A stretch of DNA of 17,954 bases from Chlamydiota bacterium (GTDB lineage: Bacteria; Chlamydiota; Chlamydiia; Chlamydiales; SM23-39), in NCBI GenBank assembly GCA_027449725.1, contig DAIDLB010000254.1:1-17954 (forward strand), read 5' to 3'. The first letter of the stretch is position 1, and each line of letters begins with the position of its first letter. The translations under genes and the position numbers were made by a program. The notes beneath the pieces were generated by a model. The model was not told where the DNA came from. It ran no database searches and worked only from the letters and a program-made list of their open reading frames with translations. Positions 1 to 6,993 of the stretch are shown in pieces.

Positions 1-38
1 TATGGAGCGCAAACCAGAGATTCTTCCGCGGACGATTG

Positions 39-1640
39 ATGCAGGCTCTATTCTTATTCTTAATCAGCTGGCTCATCGTCGCATTCGGCCAGGCGGCCTG
101 GATTTCGTTTTTCGGTCCTCTTGCGGCGGCTTTCGGCTACGCCCTTTTTTGGAAGGCCGCGCTCTCGAGCAGGAGGCCGGTTCTTCTGTCCTTTCTCTGG
201 TTTGCAGGCGTGCAGGCCGTGCAGATCTCCTGGATGTCGGAGACGGCGTACATGGGGCCTCTTATCTGGGTGGTCTATCTGGGGCTGTCGGTGGCGATCG
301 GCCTCCAATTCGGTTTGTTGACCTGGCTCATTGAAAAAAGCCGGCCGCTGACCCTTCCTGCCTGCCTCGCTCTGTCCGGCGCCTGGGTCTTTCTGGAGTG
401 GGCCCGCATTCTGCCGTGCACCGGTTTTCTTTGGAACCCTGCCGGGCTTGCGCTGAGCGCCAACGGCCTCTCCATCCAGATGGCTTCGCTTTTCGGGGTC
501 TACGGCCTTTCGTTTTGGGCCATCTTCGTCAATTTAACGGGTCTCAGGGCGTTGCACGTGCGGACGAAAAAAGCGATCCTCCTTTGGAGTCTCGCAGCCC
601 TATTTCCTTTTGTGTTCGGCTCAATCGATCGGGCGGACACGACCGAGCGCTCGCTCTCGGCGCTTCTCGTACAGCCTTTTTTATTGCCGGACGAGAGGGA
701 TCTTTTTCCCGGACGCTCCGACAAGTGGGTGCCTCCGCTCGCCCAGTGGGATCGGATTTTGGAGATGATCGAGGGCCAGAAAAGAGCCGATTTGATCGTG
801 CTTCCCGAGAGCGCGGTGCCGTTCCCCGCCTCCGCGGCGATCTATCCGCTCGATCTCGTCGAAGATCTCTGGACAAAACATTTTGGCGAGGGAGCGAGCA
901 TTCGCGATTTCCCCAAAACCGCAAAGTTCGTTCGGGGGCAGTGGCGCGCGACCAATGCCTTTTGGATGCAGGCGATTGCAAATCACTATAACTCCGAAGT
1001 CATTGCGGGCATGGAAGGGGAGGAGGGGGATTTGCGCTACAATGCGGCGTTTCATTTCACACCGAAAGAGACGGAAACAGAGCGCTATGAAAAGCAGATC
1101 CTCGTGCCCATCGGCGAATATGTACCCCTGAGAGGCTGGGGGTGGCTTTCAAGCTGGATCAACGATCAGTTTGGAATCAGCGCTTCTTTTGAGCCCGGGA
1201 CGGAGCCGAAGCTTTTTTTTGGACGCGTCCCGATGGGTGTTTCGATTTGTATGGAAGAGACCCACGGAGGGATCATCCGGGAGTCGTGCAAACGGGGGGC
1301 CGAACTGCTTGTCAACCTGACGAACGACGGCTGGTTTCCGGAGACGAAATTGGCGCGGCAGCATTATAACCATGGGGCGATCCGGGCGGTGGAAAACGGG
1401 ATTCCCGTCTTGCGGGCGTGCTGTACGGGCATCACGGGAGCGATCGATTGCTCCGGACGCATCGTCGCAGAGGGCAGGGAAGACGGAGCTGACGCGCTAT
1501 TTGTCACCATTCCGTTGAAACGGGCGCGCACGCTTTACTCGCTTTGGGGCGAGAGCGGCATCTTCTCTCTTTCCGGACTGTGCCTTCTCGGATTTGTCCT
1601 TTCCCGGTTGAGAGGGCGAAAGAACCCTTGCCCGAAATAA
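39..1640 (+). CDS. lnt: Apolipoprotein N-acyltransferase
   Basis: Inner-membrane enzyme that transfers a fatty acyl chain from phospholipid to the N-terminal cysteine of apolipoproteins, the last step of lipoprotein maturation. The first 190 or so residues are a series of hydrophobic segments. A nitrilase-type domain follows, and a final hydrophobic helix sits near residues 500-520, as expected for Lnt. Counting from the ATG at 39, the Glu-Lys-Cys triad is visible as Glu257 (in VLPES), Lys352 (just before ILVPIGEYVP) and Cys404 (in SICMEE). At 533 aa it is close to the usual 500-540. The frame is open back to the window edge, with a TTG at 36, so the start is a choice: the ATG is directly followed by the first membrane segment and no upstream Shine-Dalgarno decides it. 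The next gene is lpxC, 66 bases on. Confidence 0.95.
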   Translation: MQALFLFLISWLIVAFGQAAWISFFGPLAAAFGYALFWKAALSSRRPVLLSFLWFAGVQAVQISWMSETAYMGPLIWVVYLGLSVAIGLQFGLLTWLIEKSRPLTLPACLALSGAWVFLEWARILPCTGFLWNPAGLALSANGLSIQMASLFGVYGLSFWAIFVNLTGLRALHVRTKKAILLWSLAALFPFVFGSIDRADTTERSLSALLVQPFLLPDERDLFPGRSDKWVPPLAQWDRILEMIEGQKRADLIVLPESAVPFPASAAIYPLDLVEDLWTKHFGEGASIRDFPKTAKFVRGQWRATNAFWMQAIANHYNSEVIAGMEGEEGDLRYNAAFHFTPKETETERYEKQILVPIGEYVPLRGWGWLSSWINDQFGISASFEPGTEPKLFFGRVPMGVSICMEETHGGIIRESCKRGAELLVNLTNDGWFPETKLARQHYNHGAIRAVENGIPVLRACCTGITGAIDCSGRIVAEGREDGADALFVTIPLKRARTLYSLWGESGIFSLSGLCLLGFVLSRLRGRKNPCPK

Positions 1641-1696
1641 AGAGAGTCGTTTAACTTTTTCCCTAAGCTCCCGCACGGCTTTTTTTCGCGGGGCTC

Positions 1697-1701
1697 GGAG
1701 G
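1697..1701 (+). promoter_or_regulatory. Ribosome binding site that decides the TTG start of lpxC
   Basis: A GGAGG core lies five bases before the TTG at 1707. No ATG or GTG in the lpxC frame sits at a comparable distance, and the protein beginning at this TTG lines up with the usual LpxC amino end (QKTVKREASISGVGL). Confidence 0.7.
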
Positions 1702-1706
1702 AACGA

Positions 1707-2555
1707 TTGCAAAAAACGGTGAAGCGCGAAGCTTCCATTTCCGGGGTGGGTTTATTTACTGGCGAAGAGGGAGCGATCCGACTTTTGCCCGCACCTCCCG
1801 GAACGGGCATCGTTTTCGAGAGGACCGACCTTCCGGGAAGGCCGGTAATTCCGGCGCGGCTCGACTCGGTCAAGGATACGTTCCGATCGACAAGGCTTTC
1901 AGCCGGAGGAGCCGACCTTTACATGGTGGAGCATCTCCTCGCAGCCCTCAGCGCCTATGAAATCGACAATGTCCGGATCGAAGTCAAAGGCCCTGAAATT
2001 CCGGCCTGCGACGGCAGTTCCAAGGCGTTTGTACAAATGCTCGATGAAGCGGGAACCGTTTTGCAAGGCGAGCCGAGAGAGGTTTTAGAAGTGGAAGAGC
2101 CGATCTTTTGGTCGGACAAAGGAATTCATCTCGTTGCCCTCCCTTCTTCCGAATTTCGGATCAGCTACACGCTCCACTATCCCCAGTCAAAATTGATCGG
2201 CTCCCAATTTTACACATTTCAGGTGGGCCAAAGCGGGTTTCGAGACGAAATCGCTCCCTGCCGGACGTTTGCCCTGTATGAAGAAATCTCCCCTCTTATT
2301 GAAAAGGGGTTTATCCGGGGCGGCCGTCTCGATAATGCCGTGATCGTCAAAGGCGACACCGTCTTGAATCCCGAAGGGCTCCGTTTTGCCAACGAGATGG
2401 TCAGGCACAAGATTCTTGATTTGATCGGAGACCTCAAACTGATCGGAAAAACGTTGAAGGCCCATATCATCTCAATTTGTTCCGGCCATACGAGCAATAT
2501 TGCTCTGGCAGAGAGGCTTTGCCGGATCGAATCTACAGTCAGAGGCGGCCGATGA
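1707..2555 (+). CDS. lpxC: UDP-3-O-acyl-N-acetylglucosamine deacetylase
   Basis: Zinc-dependent cytoplasmic deacetylase that catalyses the committed step of lipid A synthesis. At 282 aa it is within family length. The zinc ligands are His76 (in VEHLLAAL), His234 and Asp238 (in RHKILDLIGDL). Glu75 is the expected general base, and His261 (in SGHTSN) is the conserved second histidine. Translation starts at a TTG preceded by GGAGG. One oddity is residue 17: the widely conserved GVGLHTG motif reads GVGLFTG here, so the usual histidine is a phenylalanine. The stop codon overlaps the fabZ start (ATGA), which indicates translational coupling and one operon with fabZ and lpxA. Confidence 0.96.
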   Translation: MQKTVKREASISGVGLFTGEEGAIRLLPAPPGTGIVFERTDLPGRPVIPARLDSVKDTFRSTRLSAGGADLYMVEHLLAALSAYEIDNVRIEVKGPEIPACDGSSKAFVQMLDEAGTVLQGEPREVLEVEEPIFWSDKGIHLVALPSSEFRISYTLHYPQSKLIGSQFYTFQVGQSGFRDEIAPCRTFALYEEISPLIEKGFIRGGRLDNAVIVKGDTVLNPEGLRFANEMVRHKILDLIGDLKLIGKTLKAHIISICSGHTSNIALAERLCRIESTVRGGR

Positions 2556-3007
2556 AAGAGAGGGATTTTATCATGGATTCGAAGGAGGTCGCGAGCATCC
2601 TCCCCCACCGGTATCCTTTTTTGCTGGTCGATCGGATTTTGCATATCAATTTGGAAGAAAACGAAATTCTCGGCGTTAAAAACGTGACCGTAAATGAGCC
2701 GTTTTTCCAGGGCCATTTCCCCGGAGCTCCCATCATGCCGGGCGTGCTCCTATTGGAAGCTCTGGCGCAAACGGGGGGCATTCTCGTATATAAAAAGGGG
2801 TATACGAAAAAGATCGCCGTCCTGCTCAATGTGGCGAATGCGAAATTCCGCAAACCTGTGGTGCCGGGCGATGTTCTCCATCTCCACGTCAAGGGGCTCC
2901 ACATCAGCGGAACCGGAGGAAAAATCCAGGCGAAAGCGACGATCGGCGACCAGTTGGCCGTACAGGCGGAATTGAGTTTTGCCATGGTCGATAAGGAACA
3001 ACTCTAA
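2552..3007 (+). CDS. fabZ: 3-hydroxyacyl-[acyl-carrier-protein] dehydratase
   Basis: Hot-dog-fold dehydratase that removes water from 3-hydroxyacyl-ACP in fatty acid elongation, drawing on the same 3-hydroxyacyl-ACP pool that LpxA uses as acyl donor. The catalytic pair is His55 (in QGHFPGAPIMPGV) and Glu69 (in LLEALAQ), and the LPHRYPFLLVDR motif is at 17-28. I chose the ATG at 2552, which overlaps the lpxC stop as ATGA, because the 151-aa product matches the length and opening residues (MKE...) I recall for chlamydial FabZ. The ATG at 2573, with purine-rich AGAGAGGG upstream, is a possible alternative giving 144 aa. Confidence 0.94.
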   Translation: MKERDFIMDSKEVASILPHRYPFLLVDRILHINLEENEILGVKNVTVNEPFFQGHFPGAPIMPGVLLLEALAQTGGILVYKKGYTKKIAVLLNVANAKFRKPVVPGDVLHLHVKGLHISGTGGKIQAKATIGDQLAVQAELSFAMVDKEQL

Positions 3008-3068
3008 TGAACAACCTGGAATCTGTCCGAAATCTTTGGATGGGCTCTTGCTAACGAATCGGAATTGC

Positions 3069-3920
3069 ATGTCAAATATTCATCCACTGGCGGTCGTTGA
3101 AGAAGGAGCTACTTTGGGGAGCCGTGTTACGGTGGAGCCCTTTGCGGTAGTAAAGGCCAATGTCACGCTCAAAGACGATGTCGTAATCAAATCCCACGCT
3201 TATATCGATGGCTTTACGACCATCGGAGAGGGAACGGTCGTCTGGCCCGGCGCGAGCATCGGAACAAAGACCCAGGACAGAAAATTTAGAGGCGAAAAAA
3301 CCTTTGTCCTCATCGGTAAGAATTGTGAAATCCGCGAATATGTGACGATCAACTCGTCTTGCCAGGAAAATTCGGCGGTAAAAATCGGAGACAACTGTCT
3401 GATCATGGCCTATTGCCATGTCGCGCATAATTGCGAGCTCGGCAACAGGGTCATCATGGCCAATAGCGCCATGCTGGCGGGGCATGTTCTCGTCGAAGAC
3501 AACGCGATCATCGGCGGGATGACCCCCGTCCATCAGTTTTCCCGCATCGGAGCATACGCAATGGTCGGAGGGTTTAGCGGAGTGTCGCGCGACGTCCCTC
3601 CCTACACAATTGGCGGCGGCATCCCCTTCAAATTCGGCGGCATCAATCTGATTGGGTTAAAGCGTCATGGTTTTTCCCTCTCCGTCCGAAGAGAGCTTTC
3701 CAAAGCCTTTAAGCTAACCTATCGCTCAGGCCTTCGCCTGGAAGAGGCAATCGCCCGGATCGAAGGGGAAATCGAAATGATCCCCGAGATCCGGCGGTGG
3801 ATCGATTTTTGCCGGTCGACCAAGCGGGGGTTGATGGGCCTTCATGGAGTAGTTCACGAGCCGGAAGAATCTTCGGAAGAAGACCTCGAACGAGAAGAAT
3901 TAGCTCAGCCAAACCGATAA
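3069..3920 (+). CDS. lpxA: Acyl-ACP--UDP-N-acetylglucosamine O-acyltransferase
   Basis: First enzyme of lipid A synthesis. It transfers an acyl group from ACP to the 3-hydroxyl of UDP-GlcNAc and works as a cytoplasmic trimer of left-handed beta-helices. The hexapeptide-repeat pattern runs through about residues 1-185, followed by a helical tail. His120 (second histidine of CHVAHNC) corresponds to catalytic His125 of E. coli, and His117 to His122. Gly168 in MVGGFSG is at the place of E. coli Gly173, the residue that sets acyl length, which suggests a chain of about 14 carbons (inference). At 283 aa it resembles the roughly 280-aa chlamydial enzyme. The ATG at 3069 is chosen because SNIHPLAVVEEGA is the normal amino end. 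The upstream frame extension has no family character. Confidence 0.96.
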   Translation: MSNIHPLAVVEEGATLGSRVTVEPFAVVKANVTLKDDVVIKSHAYIDGFTTIGEGTVVWPGASIGTKTQDRKFRGEKTFVLIGKNCEIREYVTINSSCQENSAVKIGDNCLIMAYCHVAHNCELGNRVIMANSAMLAGHVLVEDNAIIGGMTPVHQFSRIGAYAMVGGFSGVSRDVPPYTIGGGIPFKFGGINLIGLKRHGFSLSVRRELSKAFKLTYRSGLRLEEAIARIEGEIEMIPEIRRWIDFCRSTKRGLMGLHGVVHEPEESSEEDLEREELAQPNR

Positions 3921-3922
3921 CA

Positions 3923-4855
3923 ATGAACCTTATTTTCTTTGGAACCCCACCCTTTGCGGCGGAGCTTTTTCGTTTTCTGTTTGAGCGTGGACTTAAGATT
4001 ACTGCTGTTGTCACGCAGCCTGATCGCCCGCAGGGACGGAGTCTTAAGGTAGCGCCCTCGGCGGTCAAACAGGCGGCAGCGCTTCTCGATCCCGACCTTC
4101 CGATCCTGCAGCCCGAAAAGTCATCCGATCCCCAATTTTTAGAGACGCTCTCCGACTTGAAAGGGGATCTCTATGTCGTGGCTGCTTTTGGGCAGATCCT
4201 GCCGCAAAAACTCCTCTCGCTCCCCCCTCTCGGCTGCATCAACGTCCATGCCAGCCTCCTTCCCAAATACCGCGGCGCCGCTCCCATCCAGCGCGCCTTG
4301 ATGAACGGCGATCCGGAGACGGGCGTTTCGATCCAAAAGATGGTCTACCGGCTTGATGCCGGAGATGTGATCGCGGAAGCGAGGCTGCCGCTGCCGCTCG
4401 ACATGAACTACGGCGATCTGCAGGAGCGCCTCTGCACCCTCTCCAAACCGCTCCTCCTCGAAGTCATCCGCCGCTTTGAAACGGGAATTCCTCCGGGAGC
4501 AGTCCAAGACGAATCACAAGCGACCTTCGCGCCTAAAATCCAACCGGCAGAGACGGAGATCCAATGGAACCGCTCAGCGAGAAGCCTCCATAATTTGGTG
4601 CGTTCCCTTTCGCCAAGACCCGGAGCCTGGTGCTGGATTGAAATGGGCGGGGAGCGGAAGAAATTAAAAATCCTCCGCTCGGCGCTTTTGGACGCGATAG
4701 GCGCTCCAGGGGCCCTGCTTTCCGGCGAAAAAGGACGTTGCATCGTCGCCGCGCAAAACGGCGCTTTGGAACTCCTCGATGTCCAGCTGGAAGGGAAAAA
4801 AGCGATGTCCGCCGCCGACTGGCTGCGAGGCATTTCAATTCCATTCACTTTTTAA
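3923..4855 (+). CDS. fmt: Methionyl-tRNA formyltransferase
   Basis: Formylates the methionine on initiator tRNA using 10-formyltetrahydrofolate. The 310-aa product has the formyltransferase domain first (about 1-200) and the tRNA-binding C-terminal domain after it. Catalytic residues are Asn107 and His109 in CINVHASLLPKYRGAAPIQ and Asp145 in RLDAGDV. The GTPPFAA element near residues 8-14 is typical of the amino end. The gene begins two bases after the lpxA stop without a strong Shine-Dalgarno, so it is probably translated by coupling from the lpxA message. The long inverted repeat begins 11 bases after its stop codon. Confidence 0.96.
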   Translation: MNLIFFGTPPFAAELFRFLFERGLKITAVVTQPDRPQGRSLKVAPSAVKQAAALLDPDLPILQPEKSSDPQFLETLSDLKGDLYVVAAFGQILPQKLLSLPPLGCINVHASLLPKYRGAAPIQRALMNGDPETGVSIQKMVYRLDAGDVIAEARLPLPLDMNYGDLQERLCTLSKPLLLEVIRRFETGIPPGAVQDESQATFAPKIQPAETEIQWNRSARSLHNLVRSLSPRPGAWCWIEMGGERKKLKILRSALLDAIGAPGALLSGEKGRCIVAAQNGALELLDVQLEGKKAMSAADWLRGISIPFTF

Positions 4856-4866
4856 GAAAAGAGCTT

Positions 4867-5038
4867 AGAGGGTGTCTGCAATTTAAGGGTTCGTCGATTT
4901 TTTGGATTATTTTGGCCGCTTTTCGATTCTTTTGTCGGGGATAATATCGACAAGAGTATATAATCCCCGAAAAAAGAATCGAAAATCGGCTCAAAAGAAC
5001 CCGAAAATCGACTGAACCTTAATTTGCAGACTCCCTCT
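4867..5038. repeat. 172-base imperfect inverted repeat (long hairpin, MITE-like)
   Basis: The two halves are reverse complements over about 81 bases each, centred between 4952 and 4953, with a loop of roughly ten bases (4948-4957). Reading inward, the left arm begins AGAGGGTGTCTGCAATTTAA and the right arm AGAGGGAGTCTGCAAATTAA. Further matched blocks are GTCGATTTT, TTTTCGATTC and CGGGGAT near the apex. By hand count the arms agree at roughly 80 percent, with no insertions needed. No target-site duplication is evident and there is no transposase. It could be a decayed miniature mobile element, a folded RNA or an oversized terminator after fmt. I favour a MITE-like repeat. The family is not recognised. 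Confidence 0.85.
4959..4964 (+). promoter_or_regulatory. Possible -10 promoter element inside the hairpin
   Basis: A perfect TATAAT lies near the apex of the inverted repeat. The only -35-like hexamer is TTGTCG at 4932-4937, but the 21-base spacer is longer than usual. If used, it would produce a leader containing the whole right arm before the coding sequence that starts at 5040. The site is AT-rich, so a chance match is possible. Confidence 0.3.
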
Positions 5039-5039
5039 G

Positions 5040-6128
5040 ATGTATACAGAACCCGCATTGAGCCCCCGCGGCTATCAGGAAATTGTAAATCGAAGACCGC
5101 TCGAAGCGATCGTCTACCGAGAAAATAACGAAGACAGACGGTTACAGGTCGACGCTATCGCAAACTCTCTCTTGAATAAACTGCGAAACCACCCTTATGT
5201 CGCAAACCACGGAGACCAATGGAGAAAAAGGTTTGCGATCCGCGAAGGAGATGGTTTCCTGGAAGCGATCCAAAAGATCTATGTGTCGCTTCGCAGCGAC
5301 CGTAAAGAAAGGCATTATCCTACCCTGGATTTCAATAGTTTTGAGAAACTCTATCGAGAAGACCTCCACCATCGTGAAAATGAGTTTCGCAGACAGGCTT
5401 ACCATGCGATTTGCTGTTTGCCTGGACTTTCCAAGCTGAAAGAGCGGCTTGCAGCTCGCCACAGAGAACCTGCTCCTCCGACTCTGCTCATCCATCGCCT
5501 TGCTTTGGATCTGAAGAAAGCGGGATGCGAAGAAATTCTTTGGAGCGCGAGCGCTGCGGCCAATTACTGGGAGGCGATTCCCTCTCTCTTCAAACATCAG
5601 GTTTCCTGGAAGGCGCGGAATGGATATGACTACCCAGAGATTGAACAGACGGAAACTAACAGGGATTGGATTGCCGCGTTCAATGCAAGAAGCCCAGTCC
5701 AGATCCCTTTCGAGCATACGGAACCTTTGAGCTTCCATGAGGTTGTGCATCAAATGCAGCGGAATGCACGTAGCCGCGTTTCGTTATTTTGCGAGCGTCT
5801 TTCTTTTCAAGCTTCCGAATGGCGCTTGGAGGATGACGGAGATGCCGCCCTTTGGTGTATCGATCAGTATGCCAAGGAGAAAGTCGATGAGGATTACCTC
5901 GCATTGAATCTGGCGAAGTACGCAGCAAAACAGGAGTGGGGAAACCATCTTTGGAGGCTTGCCGCAGCTACCGATTATTGGGAGGTGATTCCCATTCTGA
6001 TCGCAGCCGGTCTCCACCCGCCCATACCGGATGCCGAAGAACCAAGAACGCTTTTAAAAATCGCCGAGCAAGCGAAATGCAGCGACTGGATGGAAAGCTT
6101 CCTATTTCATACGCAGCAGTCGCATTAA
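5040..6128 (+). CDS. Hypothetical protein with duplicated ankyrin-like module
   Basis: I do not recognise this 362-aa protein. It is soluble in appearance, with no signal peptide or membrane segment. It contains an internal duplication: residues 154-214 (LALDLKKAG... ASAAANYWEAIPSLF ... DWIAAF) resemble residues 287-354 (LALNLAKYA... LAAATDYWEVIPILI ... DWMESF), offset by about 133 residues. The LAAATDYWEVIPILIAAGL pattern followed by LLKIAEQAKCSDWMESFL looks like a degenerate ankyrin pair, a fold common in chlamydial and other intracellular-bacterial proteins that act on hosts. The fold is inferred and no function is claimed. Only a single base separates the start codon from the inverted repeat, and no Shine-Dalgarno is visible, so the real start might be further in. 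It lies between fmt and the Cap1-position gene. Confidence 0.75.
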   Translation: MYTEPALSPRGYQEIVNRRPLEAIVYRENNEDRRLQVDAIANSLLNKLRNHPYVANHGDQWRKRFAIREGDGFLEAIQKIYVSLRSDRKERHYPTLDFNSFEKLYREDLHHRENEFRRQAYHAICCLPGLSKLKERLAARHREPAPPTLLIHRLALDLKKAGCEEILWSASAAANYWEAIPSLFKHQVSWKARNGYDYPEIEQTETNRDWIAAFNARSPVQIPFEHTEPLSFHEVVHQMQRNARSRVSLFCERLSFQASEWRLEDDGDAALWCIDQYAKEKVDEDYLALNLAKYAAKQEWGNHLWRLAAATDYWEVIPILIAAGLHPPIPDAEEPRTLLKIAEQAKCSDWMESFLFHTQQSH

Positions 6129-6206
6129 GAAATCTTTAAATTTCTGTTTGTCAAGGCTTCTCTTTACATTAAATCAGCCTCTATCTATTCTTTTTGCTCC
6201 ATTAAC

Positions 6207-6213
6207 AGAGAGG
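6207..6213 (+). promoter_or_regulatory. Ribosome binding site for the Inc-like gene
   Basis: AGAGAGG lies six bases before the ATG at 6220. It selects this start over the in-frame TTG at 6148, which has no such signal. Before it, 6129-6206 is AT-rich and may hold a promoter (TTGTCA at 6148 is a plausible -35), but no good -10 stands out. Confidence 0.6.
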
Positions 6214-6219
6214 TGTCTC

Positions 6220-6945
6220 ATGACATTAGAAGCGAAAGTAGGATCTTACAGAGTATATATCGAGCAGCCAGAGACTTCCGGAAGTTTTCTGGCAACATCC
6301 AAAGAGTGGACGACAAGCGCAAAAGGCGCCTATGACTTCATGAATTTGGTCAAAAAAACAGCTCTTGCATGTGGAGATACGGTCACAGCCGGGATTGTCG
6401 GCGCATATACAGCCGTCTCGTCGGTTCCATATTTTTTCTCGCTGGTTGCGGGCTTCCCCGGCATGATCAAAGGGACGTTCAATGAAAAAATGACCGCCTA
6501 CCGGGCGACTGAATTCGGGCATAATATCACCGAATTCTGCGCAATGGGACTGTTCTCCGCTTCGGTCTTCAATCCGGCAAACAAAGTGCTCGGAAATGTC
6601 GGGACGATCTTTGACGCGTTGTCCGATATGTTCGAAGTGCCGAAATTCGCCTCCGATGCATACGAAGCCTGGCAGGTATCGAGGCTGGCTGCGGATTCAT
6701 CGCCGGAAGTTCAAAGCGGCCTCAGCTCCAGATTCCAGCACTCGATGATCAAGTTGGTCAAATCGGTATCGGCTTCTGCGAACGGCTTTTTTGCTTCCTA
6801 TGCAGTGGTTTACGGAGCTGCGCTGGTCACAGCGGCTACGGCTCTGACATTCAGCTTGACAGCAACTGTTTGCAACGTAACAGACTACTACCACCAGAAC
6901 TATCTCTCCGGTCATGTAGTAAAAAAGATTACACTGGAAGTGTAA
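6220..6945 (+). CDS. Inc-like hydrophobic protein at the Cap1 (CT529) position
   Basis: A 241-aa protein with long hydrophobic stretches at about residues 54-82 (ending in SLVAGFPGMI), 105-133 and 187-221, separated by polar segments and lacking a cleavable signal peptide. Chlamydial inclusion membrane proteins typically show paired hydrophobic segments of this kind and are exported by type III secretion into the membrane around the bacteria. In C. trachomatis the gene between fmt and rplC is CT529 (Cap1), an inclusion membrane protein of about 300 aa, so this is its positional counterpart. I cannot show sequence homology by eye, and the role as an Inc protein or effector is inference. It has its own good Shine-Dalgarno, is preceded by 91 non-coding bases and may be separately transcribed. 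Confidence 0.8.
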   Translation: MTLEAKVGSYRVYIEQPETSGSFLATSKEWTTSAKGAYDFMNLVKKTALACGDTVTAGIVGAYTAVSSVPYFFSLVAGFPGMIKGTFNEKMTAYRATEFGHNITEFCAMGLFSASVFNPANKVLGNVGTIFDALSDMFEVPKFASDAYEAWQVSRLAADSSPEVQSGLSSRFQHSMIKLVKSVSASANGFFASYAVVYGAALVTAATALTFSLTATVCNVTDYYHQNYLSGHVVKKITLEV

Positions 6946-6962
6946 GTTTTAAACCACGTTCT

Positions 6963-6982
6963 CTGCGCCGTTCTCGGCGCAG
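6963..6982 (+). promoter_or_regulatory. Perfect 8-bp GC-rich stem-loop before the SLBB gene
   Basis: CTGCGCCG, loop TTCT, CGGCGCAG: eight uninterrupted base pairs and a four-base loop. It begins 17 bases after the Inc-like gene stop. The last two stem bases are the first two of the AGGGAAGGA Shine-Dalgarno (6981-6989) of the next gene. No T-run follows, so it is not a standard intrinsic terminator. It may stabilise the upstream message or limit ribosome access downstream. Confidence 0.6.
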
Positions 6983-6993
6983 GGAAGGATTCT

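Noticed and set aside
2..334. Plus-strand frame at the very start, 110 codons
   Set aside because: It overlaps the membrane part of lnt in another frame and has an arginine-rich, out-of-frame composition. The Lnt frame is clearly the coding one.
1665..1696. Possible terminator between lnt and lpxC (GC-rich arms around a T-run)
   Set aside because: The T-run is in the loop instead of after the stem, and only six pairs with a wobble form. No convincing terminator.
2979..3068. Amino-terminal extension of LpxA by 30 residues
   Set aside because: It overlaps fabZ and does not resemble LpxA. The ATG at 3069 gives the standard amino end.
3797..3922. Amino-terminal extension of Fmt by 42 residues
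   Set aside because: It lies inside the lpxA coding sequence and is arginine-rich and unrelated to Fmt. The ATG at 3923 begins the known fold.
5142..5753. Minus-strand frame (203 codons) opposite the orphan ankyrin-like gene
   Set aside because: The plus-strand frame is longer, shows an internal protein-level repeat and is co-directional with every neighbour, so the plus strand is preferred.
6128..6145. AT-rich hairpin (AGAAAT, loop CTTTAA, ATTTCT) after the orphan gene
   Set aside because: The stem has only one G-C pair at each side's centre and no real T-run follows, so it is too weak to call a terminator.
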